64,000 nt of DNA from Prunella strophiata (GCA_036583965.1 JAZBQD010000030.1:51337551-51401550), one strand, 5' to 3'. Positions 46,357-60,490 are shown, counted from the stretch's first letter. The notes: a model not told the origin generated them from the letters alone. Program-made: numbers and translations.

Positions 46357-49300
46357 TCCTTGCCTGGATCGTTATTGATCACTAATCAGTTAATCGAAAC
46401 AAGGAATCAAAGTAGTCCAAAGAAAAAAAAGCAGGCTTTGTTTGAAAAAAAATAATTGTGATAGATGTCTTGGCCTCTAGAGTTAACTGCTCAAAGAAAA
46501 CTCGAAGATATGTGGCATTGCTGTAAACTGCCCTGAAATAAAGTGGGGGAAAATTGCTTTGTGGGCCACTATAGTGATTGTGCTGGCTGACTTGAATGGG
46601 TCCTTTCCATTCCTAGCTTTCCTAGCTGCAGATTCTTCAAATGGCTTTTACAAAAACTTCTTTCAGAAAGTCACACATTGACAGATGAAATTCAAATAAT
46701 CCTAATCTCAGTCTAATGAGCGACACACTGCACAGAGGAAATGAAGCTATGGAAAGGAGAATGAATGCTCAGGAAAAAAGAAAAAAAGTCTGTGTAGGAG
46801 AGCACTCTTGAGGCAGTTGCCTTACATCTTAATTTGCACATCAGCCCAACCGAGGAAAAAGCAACATGGTTCATGAGACAGGGTGCCAGCGGGAGGCACA
46901 GGGACCAGACCTGACTTCTGTTCCTATTCCTGCCACTGCCAGACATAATGTCAGCAAACTGCAGCATTAATCTGTTCCCCTCCTTTCCACCCCATCTTTC
47001 ACGCTCTGTATTTATAGTAAAGACTTTTCAGGACAGAGACTCTTTCTAACCAAGCCTGGGGATGGAGCCCAGCGCCAGAGCCCTTGGGTGTTTGGGTAAC
47101 ACCAATCATTCCTCACACCAAAACCTCCTTCCCTCTCACCCTTCCTTCTGCATTATCTTGGCTCACTTGGGAAAAGATTGCGGCAGTGCAGTGTGGGTAA
47201 CACCCAGGCTAGAACTGGAGCGTTTGAAACTGTACCAAAACTAACTTCCAATTAGTGAGATCAGGTACCTCTGGAAGCCTAGCCCAGGGCTACTTCACCC
47301 TCTGCACGCCTCTGCAGCAGGAGCCCTCCCACCTCACACACATACAGCTACTTCAGGCTACCGGCTGCAGTACAGCCCTACCTCTGAACAAAGCTCCAAA
47401 TAAAGTGCTCCATGAAGCCTCCCTGAGCTTTTCCACCTTTGCTAGCTGAATTCCAGTAGCACCTCTAAATGCAATGCTGGCCCATTTCTGGTGTAGTAGT
47501 GCCCCCTGTACTCCTCTCTTTCTGCACAGGTTTATTCCTCTCCCCTTCCTTCACTTTTCCTTCCTTTTGCCTCATCTCGATTTTGGACAGGCCTTACACC
47601 GACCTCTAAGTTCAGTTCAGAATTTTCCCCTCTCCTCGCTCTCTTCTCTAAGCCAATTTCTTTCTAGATTTCTTCTCATTTTTAGGTCTTCTTCCAAATT
47701 CTCCATATATTTGCCCCCTGCTCAAACATTTTTCCTTTTTTCACAGTCATATAAAATTTTGCTTTTTGAAGCAGACAGTACATTTAAATGGTTTCTACTT
47801 TATTCAGATCTTCTACCTCAAGTTCATTAACTTAATGAGATGAAAAACGATAGAACGGAGAAGGCTATCAGACTTCAAATAATTGGCTTTTTTAATTTAT
47901 TGCTCTCATGGACAAGCATGAACTGAGGCTCTATTGTGCGAAATGCAGAAGAAGCACAGCAACATAAAAAGATGCTTTCTTCTTCCAAGAGACAGTGTAA
48001 TGGGCTGATTGGAAGTGGAAGACTTCCTCTCCAAAGGGAATTTGAAATGACAGACGAGGAGGGCATAAGCCATAAAGTGCTTTGGAAGTGAAGACCAAGA
48101 GGCTTGTGTGCAACGCAAATGACACAGGAAAACTTTGAGTCCCTGCTGGAGACTGTATCTCTCTGTCTGGTATGGGGGCTACCAGAATAAATCCTCATCA
48201 GCTGTGTGGTTTGCAGGCACACAGTGTCACTAATCATGTAAGAGCCAGATGTGAAATTTGAAATTGTACTTACAATATCTTTTGCAAATAAGTAATAGAA
48301 TAGGCTATAATATTGCCTATTAGAATCATATGTATTAATCTATTCAAAAATGTCCCTAATTCCCTACATCGTTAAAACCATAAAATATATTGGGATCATT
48401 TTGGTTTTACAAAAAAAAAAAAAACCTAAAATAAACCAAACAAATAAAAAAACTCCAAGCCAACTGGATTTATGACTCCTGGTATTTTTGCAGCAGTATC
48501 CAAGGCTGCAGCACAGAGACGACATTTCAGACACCAGCCACCTCTTCTGAGAGCTGTCACCTGCTGATTTAGCAGTAACCACCTTCACCAACTGCAACAG
48601 CACAGCACTCAGTGCCTACTCCCTCTTCATTAGGGAGATGAGAGGCAAAAAAGCCTTGTAGTCAAGAAAGGGCCATCAGGAATTAATCAGACACTTCATG
48701 ACCAAGCATGGAGTTTAATGAGAACACAAATCCATGGCACTCAAAACCTGTGTGCTCTGGAGCCTCAATGATGCAGAGAAATGCCACTGATGGATCCCAT
48801 ATTTCACCCACCCACAAGTACCCTCAGTCCTCTTCCTCTTTGCAAACCCTCACCAAGAGCTGAGCCCTCCCCTGCCCTAGCACCCATCTTCCTTCAGGTC
48901 AGGCCTGTTCTTGCTCATCTCTCCTCTGAGCACAGCCCTGCTCTCTCCTCATCCTGCCAACCCCACAGCTGCAGGTGAAGGTGGGCCCAGCCATGGCACA
49001 GAACCCCCCTGACTCAGGGCACACGTGAGAGCAAGGTGGCAGAAGGGCTTGGGGAAGGAGTGAGCGTGTGTGGGGGCAGTATGGTGTCAGGCTGAGGAGT
49101 GATCCTCTTGGAACCAACCCGCCCCTGCCCCAAGCACTGCCCCAGGAGCAGCACCTACCCCAGGCACTCTGATGGACCCAGCAACCAGCCACGGTCTGGG
49201 TATTTGTTGGAATTAGGGAGGAAAAAAAATCCCTTATAGCTGTTCACTATTAAACATTTTTCAGTTGTATTTGCAGCCCAAAATCTGCACAGTTCTGGCT

Positions 49301-50220
49301 ATGTATGAGGCTGATGGCAAAATAGGCTGCAGACAGAAAAACCTGAAAGTCCCTAAATCCTCCCTACATTTCACAAGCAGCACTGACAACAGAAAGAATT
49401 GTATATCTGCAATATTTCCTCAAATGGATTTCTTCATATTTTATCTGTATGTTGGAAAAGAGATTAATTATTTTCAACCATCATATGCTTATTGCAATGG
49501 GATTAGGCAGCTATTGAAGTGTTACCACCTGCTGGGAGTTTCAGAACCTCCCATATAATCTCTCCACTTTGACAGTAAAGAGAGAACACCTCAACTATTC
49601 ATCACATTTTATCAAAATCTAATCACTGCTGACCAGCCAGAGTGGTCAGGGCCAAAAATATGCCACTTCTTGGAAGATATTTAGTTTAGCCAGGAAAGTG
49701 TCTATGTGATGTCTGCCACAGCAGGGGGCTGGAGCTGACATCCTCAAAGGCATCTTTCATTCTTATTTACACATCTGACAATTTTACATTGTTATCAGAT
49801 AATGACTTTATTAAAATTATGCATCTAAATTCACTAGGCTGAAACTGACAGCACCAGATCCTCCGTGTGCAAGAAAAAAACAATAACTAGCTGGTAAACC
49901 CTATTTTCATTAATATTTGGGGTCAGATCTCACAAAATCCTGCTGATTTCTCAGCTCTTTTTGATATTAACATAGCAATTCAAGAGCAGGCTGGCCAGCA
50001 ACATCTGCCCTTTGAAACCAAGGGGCTTGCAATAAACAGGGTACAGGGAATATTTACTTTGGAAAATATACAGTGAAAATAAGTTTATTAAGCAGAAAGA
50101 GATTTTGGAAGGTGTTAGAGCAATAATAAATAAAGAATGCAAACAATTAAATACATTAGATGGGAGCTTATAGCATAAGGGAAGGAATGCAGCCATCTGT
50201 TCTCCCCCTTCACAGTTTCT

Positions 50221-50261
50221 TAAAAAAAAAAAAATTTAAAAAAAAAAATATATATACACTG
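50221..50261. repeat. A-rich and TA simple repeat
   Basis: Runs of A separated by TTT, followed by a short ATATATATA stretch. Confidence 0.85.
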
Positions 50262-50530
50262 TCCACTGTTACTGGAATTCCCCTTTTGGTGGAGTTTATA
50301 ATGAAGAGCCTCGTATGGAGAACATACACGGCACAGCTGATACAATCAGAAGTTTGTTAGAGAAGCAGGTCTGAAATACCGTGAAGTATCAGTATTCAAA
50401 GGAGAAATGGGAAGCTTTCTCCTACGCTTTACCCTGGGTTTGCCGTGTACTCACACGGTTTCGATCGGTATAGAGAATGATATAAAGTAGAAATCACAAA
50501 CATACTAAAAAACACTAAAATCATTCCTAC

Positions 50531-50950
50531 CTATTACGGTCTCGGGTGAGGAACCCGGGCGGTCGCTCCCCGTGCCGATGCTCCCGGCGCTCCGGGAGCG
50601 CTGGAGCTCCGCGGCTCCGGGCGGGACGGCCGCTGCCTCCGGGGCAGAGGCGACCACAGAGAACACCGGGGCGGGGGCAAACCCGGGACCTGCCGGCACA
50701 CGGGTGTTCTAAAGCACCTCCAGGACCGCGGGTCACGGCGATCGCGGCGCGATCCCGCGGCGACCGCTCGCTCCGACCGACGGCTCTCCCGCCCGTGCCC
50801 GCCGGCTCCGCGCAGACAGCCGCCCCCGGCCGCCTCCGCCCGGGGCAGCCCGGGCTCCGCACCGCCCCAGCCCTCGGCACCCAGCGACCCGCCCGCGCCC
50901 CGGAATCCCCGGGCTCGGCTCCCGCTCCGCCCGCCCCGCGCTCACCTCCA
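50531..50950 (-). other. THSD1: THSD1 non-coding first exon (5' end approximate)
   Basis: On the minus strand the CpG island runs into a donor, CGTAATAG|GTAGGA, with the last exon base at 50531. It precedes the start-codon exon by about 5.7 kb, matching the human gene's untranslated first exon. The transcription start is not resolved. Confidence 0.6.
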
Positions 50951-51285
50951 CGCCGCGGGCGGAGCGGCCGCGGGCCGGGGGCAGAGCGCGGTCCTCCCGC
51001 CGAGGAGGCGCCCGCGGGCGCTGCCCGGGCTCGCTGCCCGCGCGGCGCGCAGCAGGGTTAAATGGCGGCTACGGGCGGCTGTCAGCGGGCGCGGGGCGGC
51101 GGCGGGCGCCGAGCGAGGGCAGCCCGCGCCCCTGGCGGCGAGGCGCTCCTGGCCCGGCCCTGCCCGCCCGGCCTGCCGCGGCCGCGCCGCCCTCACACGC
51201 CCGCCCTGAGGGAGAGGAGAGCCGTGAGGGGCGCGCCCGGCCCGTGTGCGGCCCCGGGCTGGGCCCTGGGGCAGCCCCGCTGCTC
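50535..51285. promoter_or_regulatory. THSD1: CpG island, THSD1 promoter
   Basis: About 750 bases of very high G+C with dense CpG and GC-box-like motifs, in AT-rich surroundings. It overlaps the putative first exon of THSD1. No TATA box is evident, as usual for island promoters. Several long overlapping open frames here are by-products of high G+C. Divergent transcription is possible but I see no second gene. Confidence 0.85.
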
Positions 51286-51321
51286 CCCTCAGGGTGCGTG
51301 CGGGTTGTATGGCAGCACCAG

Positions 51322-51740
51322 GAAGAGCGGCTGGGGTCACTTGGTCTGTTTAGCCTAAAGAAGAGGAGACTGAGGGGAGAGCTCATCGCAGTCTACAGCT
51401 TACTCACGATGGGATGCAGAGGGGCAAACACTGGATCTCCTCTCTGGTGACCAGTGATAGGACCTCGCGGGAATGGCCTGAGGTTGTGTCAGGGGAGGTT
51501 TAGGTTGGATGTCAGGAGAAAGTTCTTCGTCCAGAGGGTGGCTGGGCGCTGGAACAGCTCCCCAGGGAAGTGGTCACAGCACCAGCCTGACAGAGCTCAA
51601 GAAGCGTTCAGGACAATGCTCTCACGCACGTGGTGTGACTCTTGGGGATGGCCCTGTGCAGGGCCAGGAGCTGGACTCAATGATCCTTGTGGACCATTGT
51701 GGATTTTCCAACTCAGAATACTCCGTGAAAATCACTCCCC
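51322..51740 (+). repeat. CR1 LINE 3' end, plus orientation, beside the THSD1 promoter
   Basis: Landmarks: GGAAGAGCGGCTGGGGTCAC, GTTTAGCCTAAAGAAGAGGA, GACTGAGGGGAGAGCTCATC, GTTTAGGTTGGATGTCAGGA, GAACAGCTCCCCAGGGAAGT, GCTGGACTCAATGATCCTTG and an end near AATACTCCGTGAAAATC. It is a well-preserved copy lying directly upstream of the CpG island as read from THSD1. Confidence 0.92.
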
Positions 51741-54700
51741 TCCCGCTGGGCGTTGGTGAGGGCAACCTGCCCAGGCACGGGCCGGCATGTCAGAGCCAGG
51801 CTGGTTGATGACTTAAGAAGAGAGTGACGGGCAGGCAGGCAGGAGGCCGCTCTCCAGAGTCAGCTTGCAGCAGTGGAGACTGGAGCATCAAACAGCCAAG
51901 AGCAGCACCAGCTCCTTAGTGTGCCCGTCTGCAGCTGAGGGCCACATATATGTGGGTATTTGTCATGTCCAGTGTTCATGGATAATGTTCAGGACTGTTG
52001 TTACATGATGAATCTATTCCTTGTGCGAGAGACTGCGTTAAGAAAAGCCCTTTCTATCCATTTTTATGCAAGAGACTAATTTATCTCAAACTGTTGTAAA
52101 GTTTATTTGCATGACATGAAGTCTGTGATTTAAATACAGATCAGTGGATACCTACATGCCCACAAAGGATTAGGATAGGAAAGGATTTTATGGAGCATTT
52201 ACATCAGACAGTGTTACATGTAATGAATTTTCCTGCTTTCCCTCATTCATTTATGGTAACTGTGGGCATGACATAAAGGTCCAAGAGAAAGGAATTGTCT
52301 GGTTTTGGTGTTCAGAATTAAAAACAGACTAAAAGGTCCCTCCTAGTTAACTTGTATCATCTCTGTGACTGAGGAAATACAATTTCCACACAACATGGGT
52401 ATCTCTGCCCCAAGTGAGTGTTGAGACCAAACAGCTGCTTAGGGTTATTGCCCACTTCTGTGGCTGGACTCGGATCAACCTGCTGCTAAACCCCTTTTCC
52501 ATATGCTTGCTGGGGTCTGCAGTGGTTAATGCTTCACAGCCACACTGCCATCTGGAGCACTGACAAAGTCCTTTGGGAGAGTAAGACAAACCCTTGCTGA
52601 GGAACTTAGACTGTATTCTGGACAGCAAAAAGGGAACTATTTGTGTATCAAATATTTTCTGGGCTGTTTTTAAACATTTTATTTGAGCAATCCAAATTCT
52701 AAATATTATCTTAATTTGTTTTAATAGAGTGTCTACAATTGGGGGTGTTTAACTTGCCTGTCTTTTATTGCAGGTAAGATTTTTGATGTTTTGGAGGATA
52801 GAGTTATGTGTGTATTCAGTCTAATAAATGAAGGACGCTGCATTTTTTCACCAGACACTTTGCAGCTTATATGAGCTGTTACAGTTCTTGGGGTGAGATT
52901 GGGCAACGCTTCCTTTGAATGCTGAGGAGCTTCTTGTGTCCATGTCTGGTCCTGGTCTGTGTGACTGGCAGCAAGAATTCAGCTTCAGGCAGTGCCACTG
53001 TAGAGGAGCTCAGTGCAGAGGTGTGCAGTCTTGCCAGGAGCATCTTTCCCACTGATCATGGAAGCTACTAGCTGGCACAAGTGAGTGCACTGTGGCACTG
53101 GGTCTGGTTTGAATGAAACAGGAAATAAATCACACATGGTAATAAAGGAAACAATACTGTAAGTAGATTCCAGATGATGGAGAAGCTCAGAGAAGAGAAA
53201 GAGTGAGGTGAATGAAATGTCTGCTCTGAAACGTCTGTTCAAGTCCAAGACTGAAACTCCAGTCTCACTTGCTGCCTGCATTTAACATCTGAAAAAATCT
53301 TACACTGGTGGATCTATTGCCAGGCTTTTTTTCCACTAAATCTTCAAAAGATTGTGCTCATAATCACTAGGAAAATAAATCTCTTTCCCCTGTTGTAATG
53401 CAGAGGAGAAAGTAAAGAAATCCATGCAGCAGGAAAGAGTCTGGAACACATGGCAAGATGTTTTACTTGTATCACAGTATTTTGCACTTATTATAGTGCC
53501 TTTGATCCAATGGCCTTGCAGTATTTTATGAGTTACGAGTGATCTTTGATCTTTTGTTTCCCTATGCTGATGAAAAAGGCTTTGCCTTATTTTTTTTTCT
53601 GCCAGAGTAAACGGATTTGCTGACATTATGCTCAAACTGTAAAGTCAGAAACAAAGCCAAGACAGCAGCTCAGGTCACTGCACTCCCCCTCAGTGCCTTC
53701 TTTCAGACCCATATCGCCTTTGTGTCAACACTTCCAAAAGGGGACAGAGTCCAAAAAATGGTGATTAGAAATCACAAGTCACCCCTATGATTGTATGGTG
53801 GAAATTGTAAAGACCCCAGACAACAGGAGGATGAGCACAGGATAAATAGACAGGCTACTTTATTAAACCCTTTGAAGCACAGTGGATTATGCTTGCACAT
53901 AATACACCTGCTGTGATGCTGAGGACTAAGATCTGTCTTTGTTAACATGCCATCCAAATTTCATCAGGAACATATTTTTCATTAAAATACTTCAACGGAG
54001 CTGGTCTCTGAGGCATCTGGCTAGCGGTGGATAAAATCCTTGCCATTAAAGTTGGTCTCCCAGGAGAGCAAGAAACTGATAACAGAAGGGACGGGAGAAC
54101 AAGGGAGCAGATGAGTACCCATTTAGCCCACAACCAAAACGTTGAGATCTAAATTAAGTTGGACACTGAAGGATACAAAGAGAGAGCAACCTTTAATTGC
54201 TGATCTCCAGCACCAGCTGCCAGCATGATAAGCGAGCGGGGAGTGCAGACAGATCCCACCTGCACACAGATCCCAGGTAGCTGCTGGGCTGGGGCAGCCT
54301 GTGTGGCTGAAATAGGAAGGTCTAACAGGAAAAAGCTTCATGGCCTGTTAAAATGGGATTATGTGTTCTCCAGCTGCTGGCAGCTGAGCAGAAATCACTT
54401 GCACGTGTGGTGATGGGTGCTGCTAGAGGCTCTGGGCAGCTGCCTCTGCTTAGCCAGGCCAGAGCAGCCACCTTGACTGCAGCCAGGAGTTAAAACTGGT
54501 CTGCTTGATTTTACCCAGACCAGATTAAGGGTACTTACATGAAGGGCACAATCACCAGATTGGCTGTGTTGGTGGTTTTCAGTGGCCATAAGGTGGTGTG
54601 TTGCTTTCTGGCTCTGTCCCCACTGCAGGCACAGTTGGGCTGGGAAGAAAACGTCTTTTTCTTATGTTGGCATAAAAACAAGATCATGTAGTAGCACATA

Positions 54701-55980
54701 TTGTCCAGAGACCAGCAGGTGTGAAAGCAGAATGGCTGGCTACTAAATTCCCTCTCTGCTCTGTGTAGTGAGGAGAGATGTGACATTGTATGTGATTTCT
54801 ATCTGTGCAAAATATGCTAAAAGCCTTCTCTTGCTGATATTAAATTGACCTCAAGCTTCCTAAGGGGAGCAGTCATAATAAGCAGGCAAGCCAGAGAAAT
54901 CTGTTTGCCCTCACCCACACTGGTACAGGAGATTTAATTGTGAAACCCCCAAAGCAGTGCTGGCTGGGATACAAGAGAGTCATCTGTTACAGAGAATCAA
55001 GGTAAGGGCCAAATCGGTAATATAAATATTTTGTGGTTTAGGGGAAAATTCAGAAAGCTGGAAAGAGTGAGAAACTGAAACATGTCCTTTTGGAAATGAT
55101 ATCTCTGCATTGTTCAAGAAAATTTCTTAAAAAAAAAAAAAAAAAAAAGAAAAAAAAAAGAGGCTGCACTGTAGTCGTGGTTGGAGAGCTGACAAGAGTA
55201 TGAATAATTTAATGACCAAAGGCATTTAAAGTAATAAAAATAAGTAGGGAAAAAGTGCTAAAATTGTCAGAAATACAAAATCAAAAACATAAAGCTGGTA
55301 AAGAATGTAAAGGAAAATGAGATCTGCAGTCAGATCAGAAGGCTGTGACAAAGATTTGTCTAATTTTAATATAAATTTGAAACAAAAGAATTGTTGCTAT
55401 TCTAATGCTATGTGAAGAATTTGACCAATCAAGTGGAGTGCAAAAGAAACACTGATGTTCAATAAATATTTCTGTTCTGTTTTGGGGTGAAAAACAGACA
55501 ATAAAGATTCCAGATCGGTAATAAAATACTTCCTGTACCAATGCAAGCCTGATAATGTAAAATAAGAGCAGCTCCAGTTAAAGAAATCAAAATCAGCAGC
55601 TCTGGATAAACTGTCATCCAACAGTTTTTAATATTATTTTCCCAATCAGCTGGCCTGGAGATGCTGTGGTTTCAGACGACTGGATGAATTATCATGTGTG
55701 GGTTTTCATTGATTTGGTTGGTTTGTAAAGAGAGAACAGCCCTGATTCCAGAAACAGGGATGGAAAAGCTGATAATAAAAGGGAGAGTAACATCACCAAT
55801 ACCACTTGACCAACTTGACAGAAGTTGGTGGAAAATGTATTTTAGATAAATTTACAAGTTTGGCGAGTAAAGGAAATAATTTATAATGTAGTAATACTTA
55901 ACATTTCCATAGAATATTTGGATTGCATACATAGAATGTACATAGAATGCTTGTGTAGAATTAGCACATTATGCTTTAAA
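51741..55980. other. Intergenic between THSD1 and VPS36; no gene seen
   Basis: AT-rich DNA upstream of THSD1. It holds an A-rich run at 55129-55159. No exon or clear repeat family recognised. Confidence 0.55.
55129..55159 (+). repeat. Poly(A)-rich run
   Basis: Twenty A, one G, nine A, then G. No LINE tail or processed transcript recognised immediately before it. Confidence 0.9.
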
Positions 55981-56099
55981 AGGATTAGGTGTTGACTGAT
56001 TGATTTCAAAATGTCCTTTTAATAAGTAATTTTCATGGAGGATGTATTAACCTAAGGATTTAAACACAGATTAGGCTTTATCAATTAAAAAAAAAAATT

Positions 56100-57030
56100 T
56101 AGAGACCTAAAAGAGGATGTCACATCATCACTCCTCAGTTTTTCAGATAACACACAGATTGGAAGAATCTTCAGTGACAGTAACTTCAGAATTTACCAAT
56201 CGCTGAGTAAGCTGGGCTTCAGCCAACAATACCTGTTTTAATATAGTTCCCATAAAATGACACATCTAGGAACAAGCACTGTAGAACTTTGTAGGATGCA
56301 CGGCTCCCTCCTGAGGAGTCATTACTTTACAAGGATCTGGAGATCAGACGGAGTTGTTAGCTAATCTTGAGCTCCCGCTGTCACATCCGTGAATTCCTGC
56401 TGCTGCCCACAGGTTTGGAGCAGAGAACAGTGTTACTTTACTTTGACAAGTCTGAGCTATGTGCATGGGGAGTGAACGGAGCACGAGCACAGGTTCAAGC
56501 ACGTGTTTGATAGCACGGGAATGCCCTCTGTGGGCATGGCTGGGGGTATAAAAACTGGGACAACAAATTACCTCTGCAATTAACACTTTTACTGTAGCTT
56601 TCCTTGGCCCAGTGCTGGTGTTCACAATTTATGGAGGCTATTAGGTAACTGTGGAAGAGCAGAAAAAAGAACAACAAGGTGGGCAAAAGACCCCAACTGA
56701 TCAATGTCTGAGAAACTGTTACATTCCAGGAGACTGGGCATGACAGGAACTCATGCTTCATAAAGAACTTATTGAAAATTAGGTCTAGTGGCTAGAAGAC
56801 AAAGCTAAACACATTCTGATTGTTTACAGCAAAATAATTTTTCCAACAGATAACAGTCACTGGAATAATCTGCCAAGGGCTGCAGTGGGATTTCCCAGAA
56901 CATGCAATCTCTTGTTGTTCCTAAAGAGGAGTTCTACCTCAAACACAAATTAAACAAGGGAAGTCCTACAGTTTCTGTTGCCCAAGAGGTCAAGCGAGAT
57001 TATCATTAGTCTCTTCTGGCCTTGTAACTT
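56100..57030 (+). repeat. Degraded old CR1/L3-type LINE remnant
   Basis: The segment around 56140-56330 follows the old CR1 order: CAGATAACACACAGATTGG, GAGTAAGCTGGGCTTCAGCC, GACACATCTAGGAACAAGCA and GTAGGATGCACGGCTCCCTC. Further on, CACTGGAATAATCTGCCAAG and TCATTAGTCTCTTCTGGCC match the 3' end. Heavily mutated and interrupted; ends are approximate. Confidence 0.55.
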
Positions 57031-60000
57031 ATAAACAGATTAGAGTCCTGGTGGAAAAAAAGAATTATCCTAACATTGGACTTTCTCAAAACACTGTGGA
57101 TAAAACAGTGAGAATGCAGAAAGATCAGAAACAGTCACTTTGCAAATAGTTGTGCCTAGTTTGAAATTTCCACTGAGAAGACCAAAACATTTTGTCATTC
57201 CAGAATGTGTTTTAAGCTCTTCCTTCTCCCTGCCAGAAGCTCAGCCATACCCAATATACCGATTTCCAGAGCTGCTAGCTAGTCAGCATTTGATAATCAC
57301 AACAGAGCCTGGGTTTGAAGTCTGTGGGAGTTTTGCCATTCTCATCTAATGGGTGGATCAAACCAGATCTTTGCAATTTAAAGACACACCTCAAATTCTC
57401 TGTCCAATGCTAAGTGAAACTCGGGGGAATTATGCCACACACACACACAACTGCTGAGCCTGGCTGAAACAGCAGATGTTTCTCATATCCCATGTCCGAA
57501 TACTGTCGAATTCAGGCAACATTTAGAAAGAATTCTACCTACATGTGAGTCACTAAACAGCCACAGTAAAAATGCCATACCAGCAACAGACACAAATGTA
57601 TTCTGTGCAACTGTGCTGGCTTTTCTTGTTCTTTGTAAAAAGAGAGTGCTTCACACAGAATATGTCCTGTGTTCTGCATGTATGAAGCCAGTGACACAGG
57701 AGCACTGATTTGACCTTTGGCTTGAAACATAGAGTGAGACAGCCTTTAGATTAGATCAGTCCCCACCTTTACAACTTCCTGAGATAATACTGATGATAAT
57801 ACATAAAATACTTGGAATTGTATTCCAATGCAAAAAGTCTAGTCTGAGCCTTGTGGTCAGAGCAGGACTAGATTCACATCAACTATTCCATCAGTACCAG
57901 CCCCTTTTACCTTGAACTAGCTGTCCATCTCTGCTGTGAGCATGGCAGAGCAGGGTTTAATGTGCTCTCTCATCACTAGAAAACTTGAAGTCACAGCATT
58001 CAGAGTCCAGTGGGAAAGCAGGACACCCCAAATCCTACCTGGTCTTTGGTGTGGAGCATGGATATGAAGCAGTGCAGTTTCTGTCAGGCCTGCCTCTCCA
58101 TGAGCGTGTGCTAACTAGCAGGCTGTGGGGTTTTCTGAAACTTAAGATGCTTCAGTCACTACTGGAATTTTTGTTTTGATGTGTGTTTTTGGTTTGGGGT
58201 TTGTGGGGTTTTGTTTGTTTGTTTGTTTGTTTTCAATAATATCTTAATTCTAAACCACAAAGAAAAATTACTCTCAAGCCTGCTGGACAGGACAAGCTAC
58301 CTGGGAGGTGTCTGGCAGGACAGATACTTGGACTTCTACTCCAAAAAAAGTATTTAAATAGATCTTTAAAATACAGACAAATGTTGCCAAGAGACATGTC
58401 TGGAGTATTCTCTCAGCATGAATACTTGCAGCTCATTCTTTGGAGAACAAAATGATAGTTGAAGTCCTCCCAGCAGGTGACTTGGAACTACAGGGTCTTG
58501 CATTTCACATGAATGTCTGAAGGGCTGAGAGTTAGGATGAAATGGGAACTGCTTAGAATAGGAGAAGGAACACAATTGTCAGATTTGTCAATCAAACTCA
58601 ACAGAAAATACATTGGTGATGGAGTTCCTCCTAGAGAAAGCAATGATTTCTTATCAAATCCACAAATTTTGAATTGCCTTTTCAGTATTTTCAAAGACCT
58701 GTCCAGTTGCAAATGAGTGCCTCCCAGGCTTCAGGAAGCAGGAACCTCTACTGTTGGCAACAGGCTCCTACTGTCTCCCACTACTGTACTCATCAATTCA
58801 AGGACAATACTTGCACTAATTTTAGAAGCACAGTCAGGCTCTTTGGACAGACCATAGAAGTTCTGTTAGAAGAACTGAGCATCAAAGAGTTTACATAATC
58901 TGTATGCACCCACTAATGATTATGAAAGATACATTTCTGAGGACTTCCAAATGCACGTCCACATATACTTTTCAGAAGAAAAATAATTTGCATTTCAGAA
59001 ATATGGTTCAGATTAGATCCACGTTTCCATAGGCTGCATGTAATTTTCCTGAAAACAAAGGCAAAGGAGAAACGGAAAAGATGTACAGATTCCTGAGGAG
59101 TGTTTTCCTGTCAGAGGTATAAAAAGGCCCATGTTTTCAAATGAAAAACATAATCATCATTTAAGACTGCTACATAAAAAGACAAGCACTATTTGTGTAG
59201 GCAGCCCTGGCAAAATGAGGTAATGGTCATATATTGTGACACAAATATCCTAGGAATAATCAAAACAGGAAAGGTTGATATATGCACCTTCTGTATTAAA
59301 CTAATATGATCTCATGGAAGCAGTGCTTGTGTAGACACCTATAGTTTGACTGTTCTGGCTGGGATGGGTAACAGGCTACTCAGCAACAGAAGCAAGGCCT
59401 TCTAATTACATTTAATTCTGTCCTTTAAATCAAAACTATATTGTACCCTTTTAGTTACAAAGTGAGACAGTAAAAATATGATGTGCTTTAAAAATCTGCC
59501 CTGTGGAACCACAAGATTGTAATATGTAAAGCATTTTAAAACATTTAAAATGTTTAGAAGAAAAAAGACTCAACAGAACAATCTATTTAATAAAATGTTT
59601 TAATTTGTCTTACTTTCTAGTAGCCATTTTCTCATGTGTCTGTTTAAATGCTAAACCAGCAATACAATTTACCCTATAGCCTTTTTGTCTGGAGGAAAAA
59701 CAAAGTCAAGGAAAAATCTTGGAAAAGAAAAGCTTCAGAAGGTACCATTCTATTCTAAATAGGCTGTATTATTATTGCTTAAGTAAGATAATGAAACACT
59801 CAGGGTTGGAGGCTGGCATTTAACACTTGGCATTTCCTCTCAGGTTTTGTTCTTCCTGCACATGACGTGCCCCCTTGTGGGGAGAGGTTCACGCCCACAA
59901 ACCACTGGCCTTCCATGACAGGTTTTTATTGGGCAAAAGAGACAGGTGTAACAAAACTGCTTTTTGCTTCCAAATTTCTCACTTTTCAGTCCCTCCTTAG

Positions 60001-60490
60001 ATATGTGGTGCTTGGTGTATTTTGCATGGATCTCTCCTTTGGGTTGTGGGGAGGATGAAGGAAAGCAGCAAGCTGTAAGGCTCCTGAAGAGATGACACCA
60101 GGTGACTAACACAGTAATAACAGTGTAATAATAACTGGTGCCTTCAGCCATGTCAAAAATGTAAGTTTTAGCACCCTTGTGGAGCATAGGAAAACTGCCT
60201 TAAAGAAAGCACTGCATGAAAGTTTGCTTGTGACAGGAGTAAGAGGACACAATTCCCTGGATATAAAGGACATCCTACAAGCCACAGGCATGATCACTGT
60301 AGGAATCTCTGCACTGAACTATTGGCAGGCTCTTAACTCATGTCTTAACTCATGCTATGGTAACACTGAAATAGTTCTGAAAATATCTTCAGGCTCATAT
60401 TAAAAGCCTTTTTGTCCTTTCTTGTAAAGTTGATCCAGCAATCACAATACAGTTACCTGTATGCTGTTCTTGCCCATACCTTGAACTAAC
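57031..60490. other. Intergenic; no gene seen
   Basis: AT-rich DNA with a (TTTG)n stretch at about 58209-58231. No exon recognised on either strand. Confidence 0.5.

Larger units (their letters stand above)
44871..50530 (-). other. THSD1: THSD1 first intron
   Basis: Intron of about 5.7 kb. It includes a GC-rich island-like patch at 46237-46356, two stretches resembling ancient dispersed repeats or conserved non-coding DNA (45710-45900 and 47870-48190), and A/T simple repeats near 48410 and 50221-50261. Confidence 0.75.

Noticed and set aside
50527..51386. Several long frames on both strands in the THSD1 CpG island
   Set aside because: They overlap each other in many frames, as expected from stop-poor GC-rich DNA, and run across the promoter and first exon.
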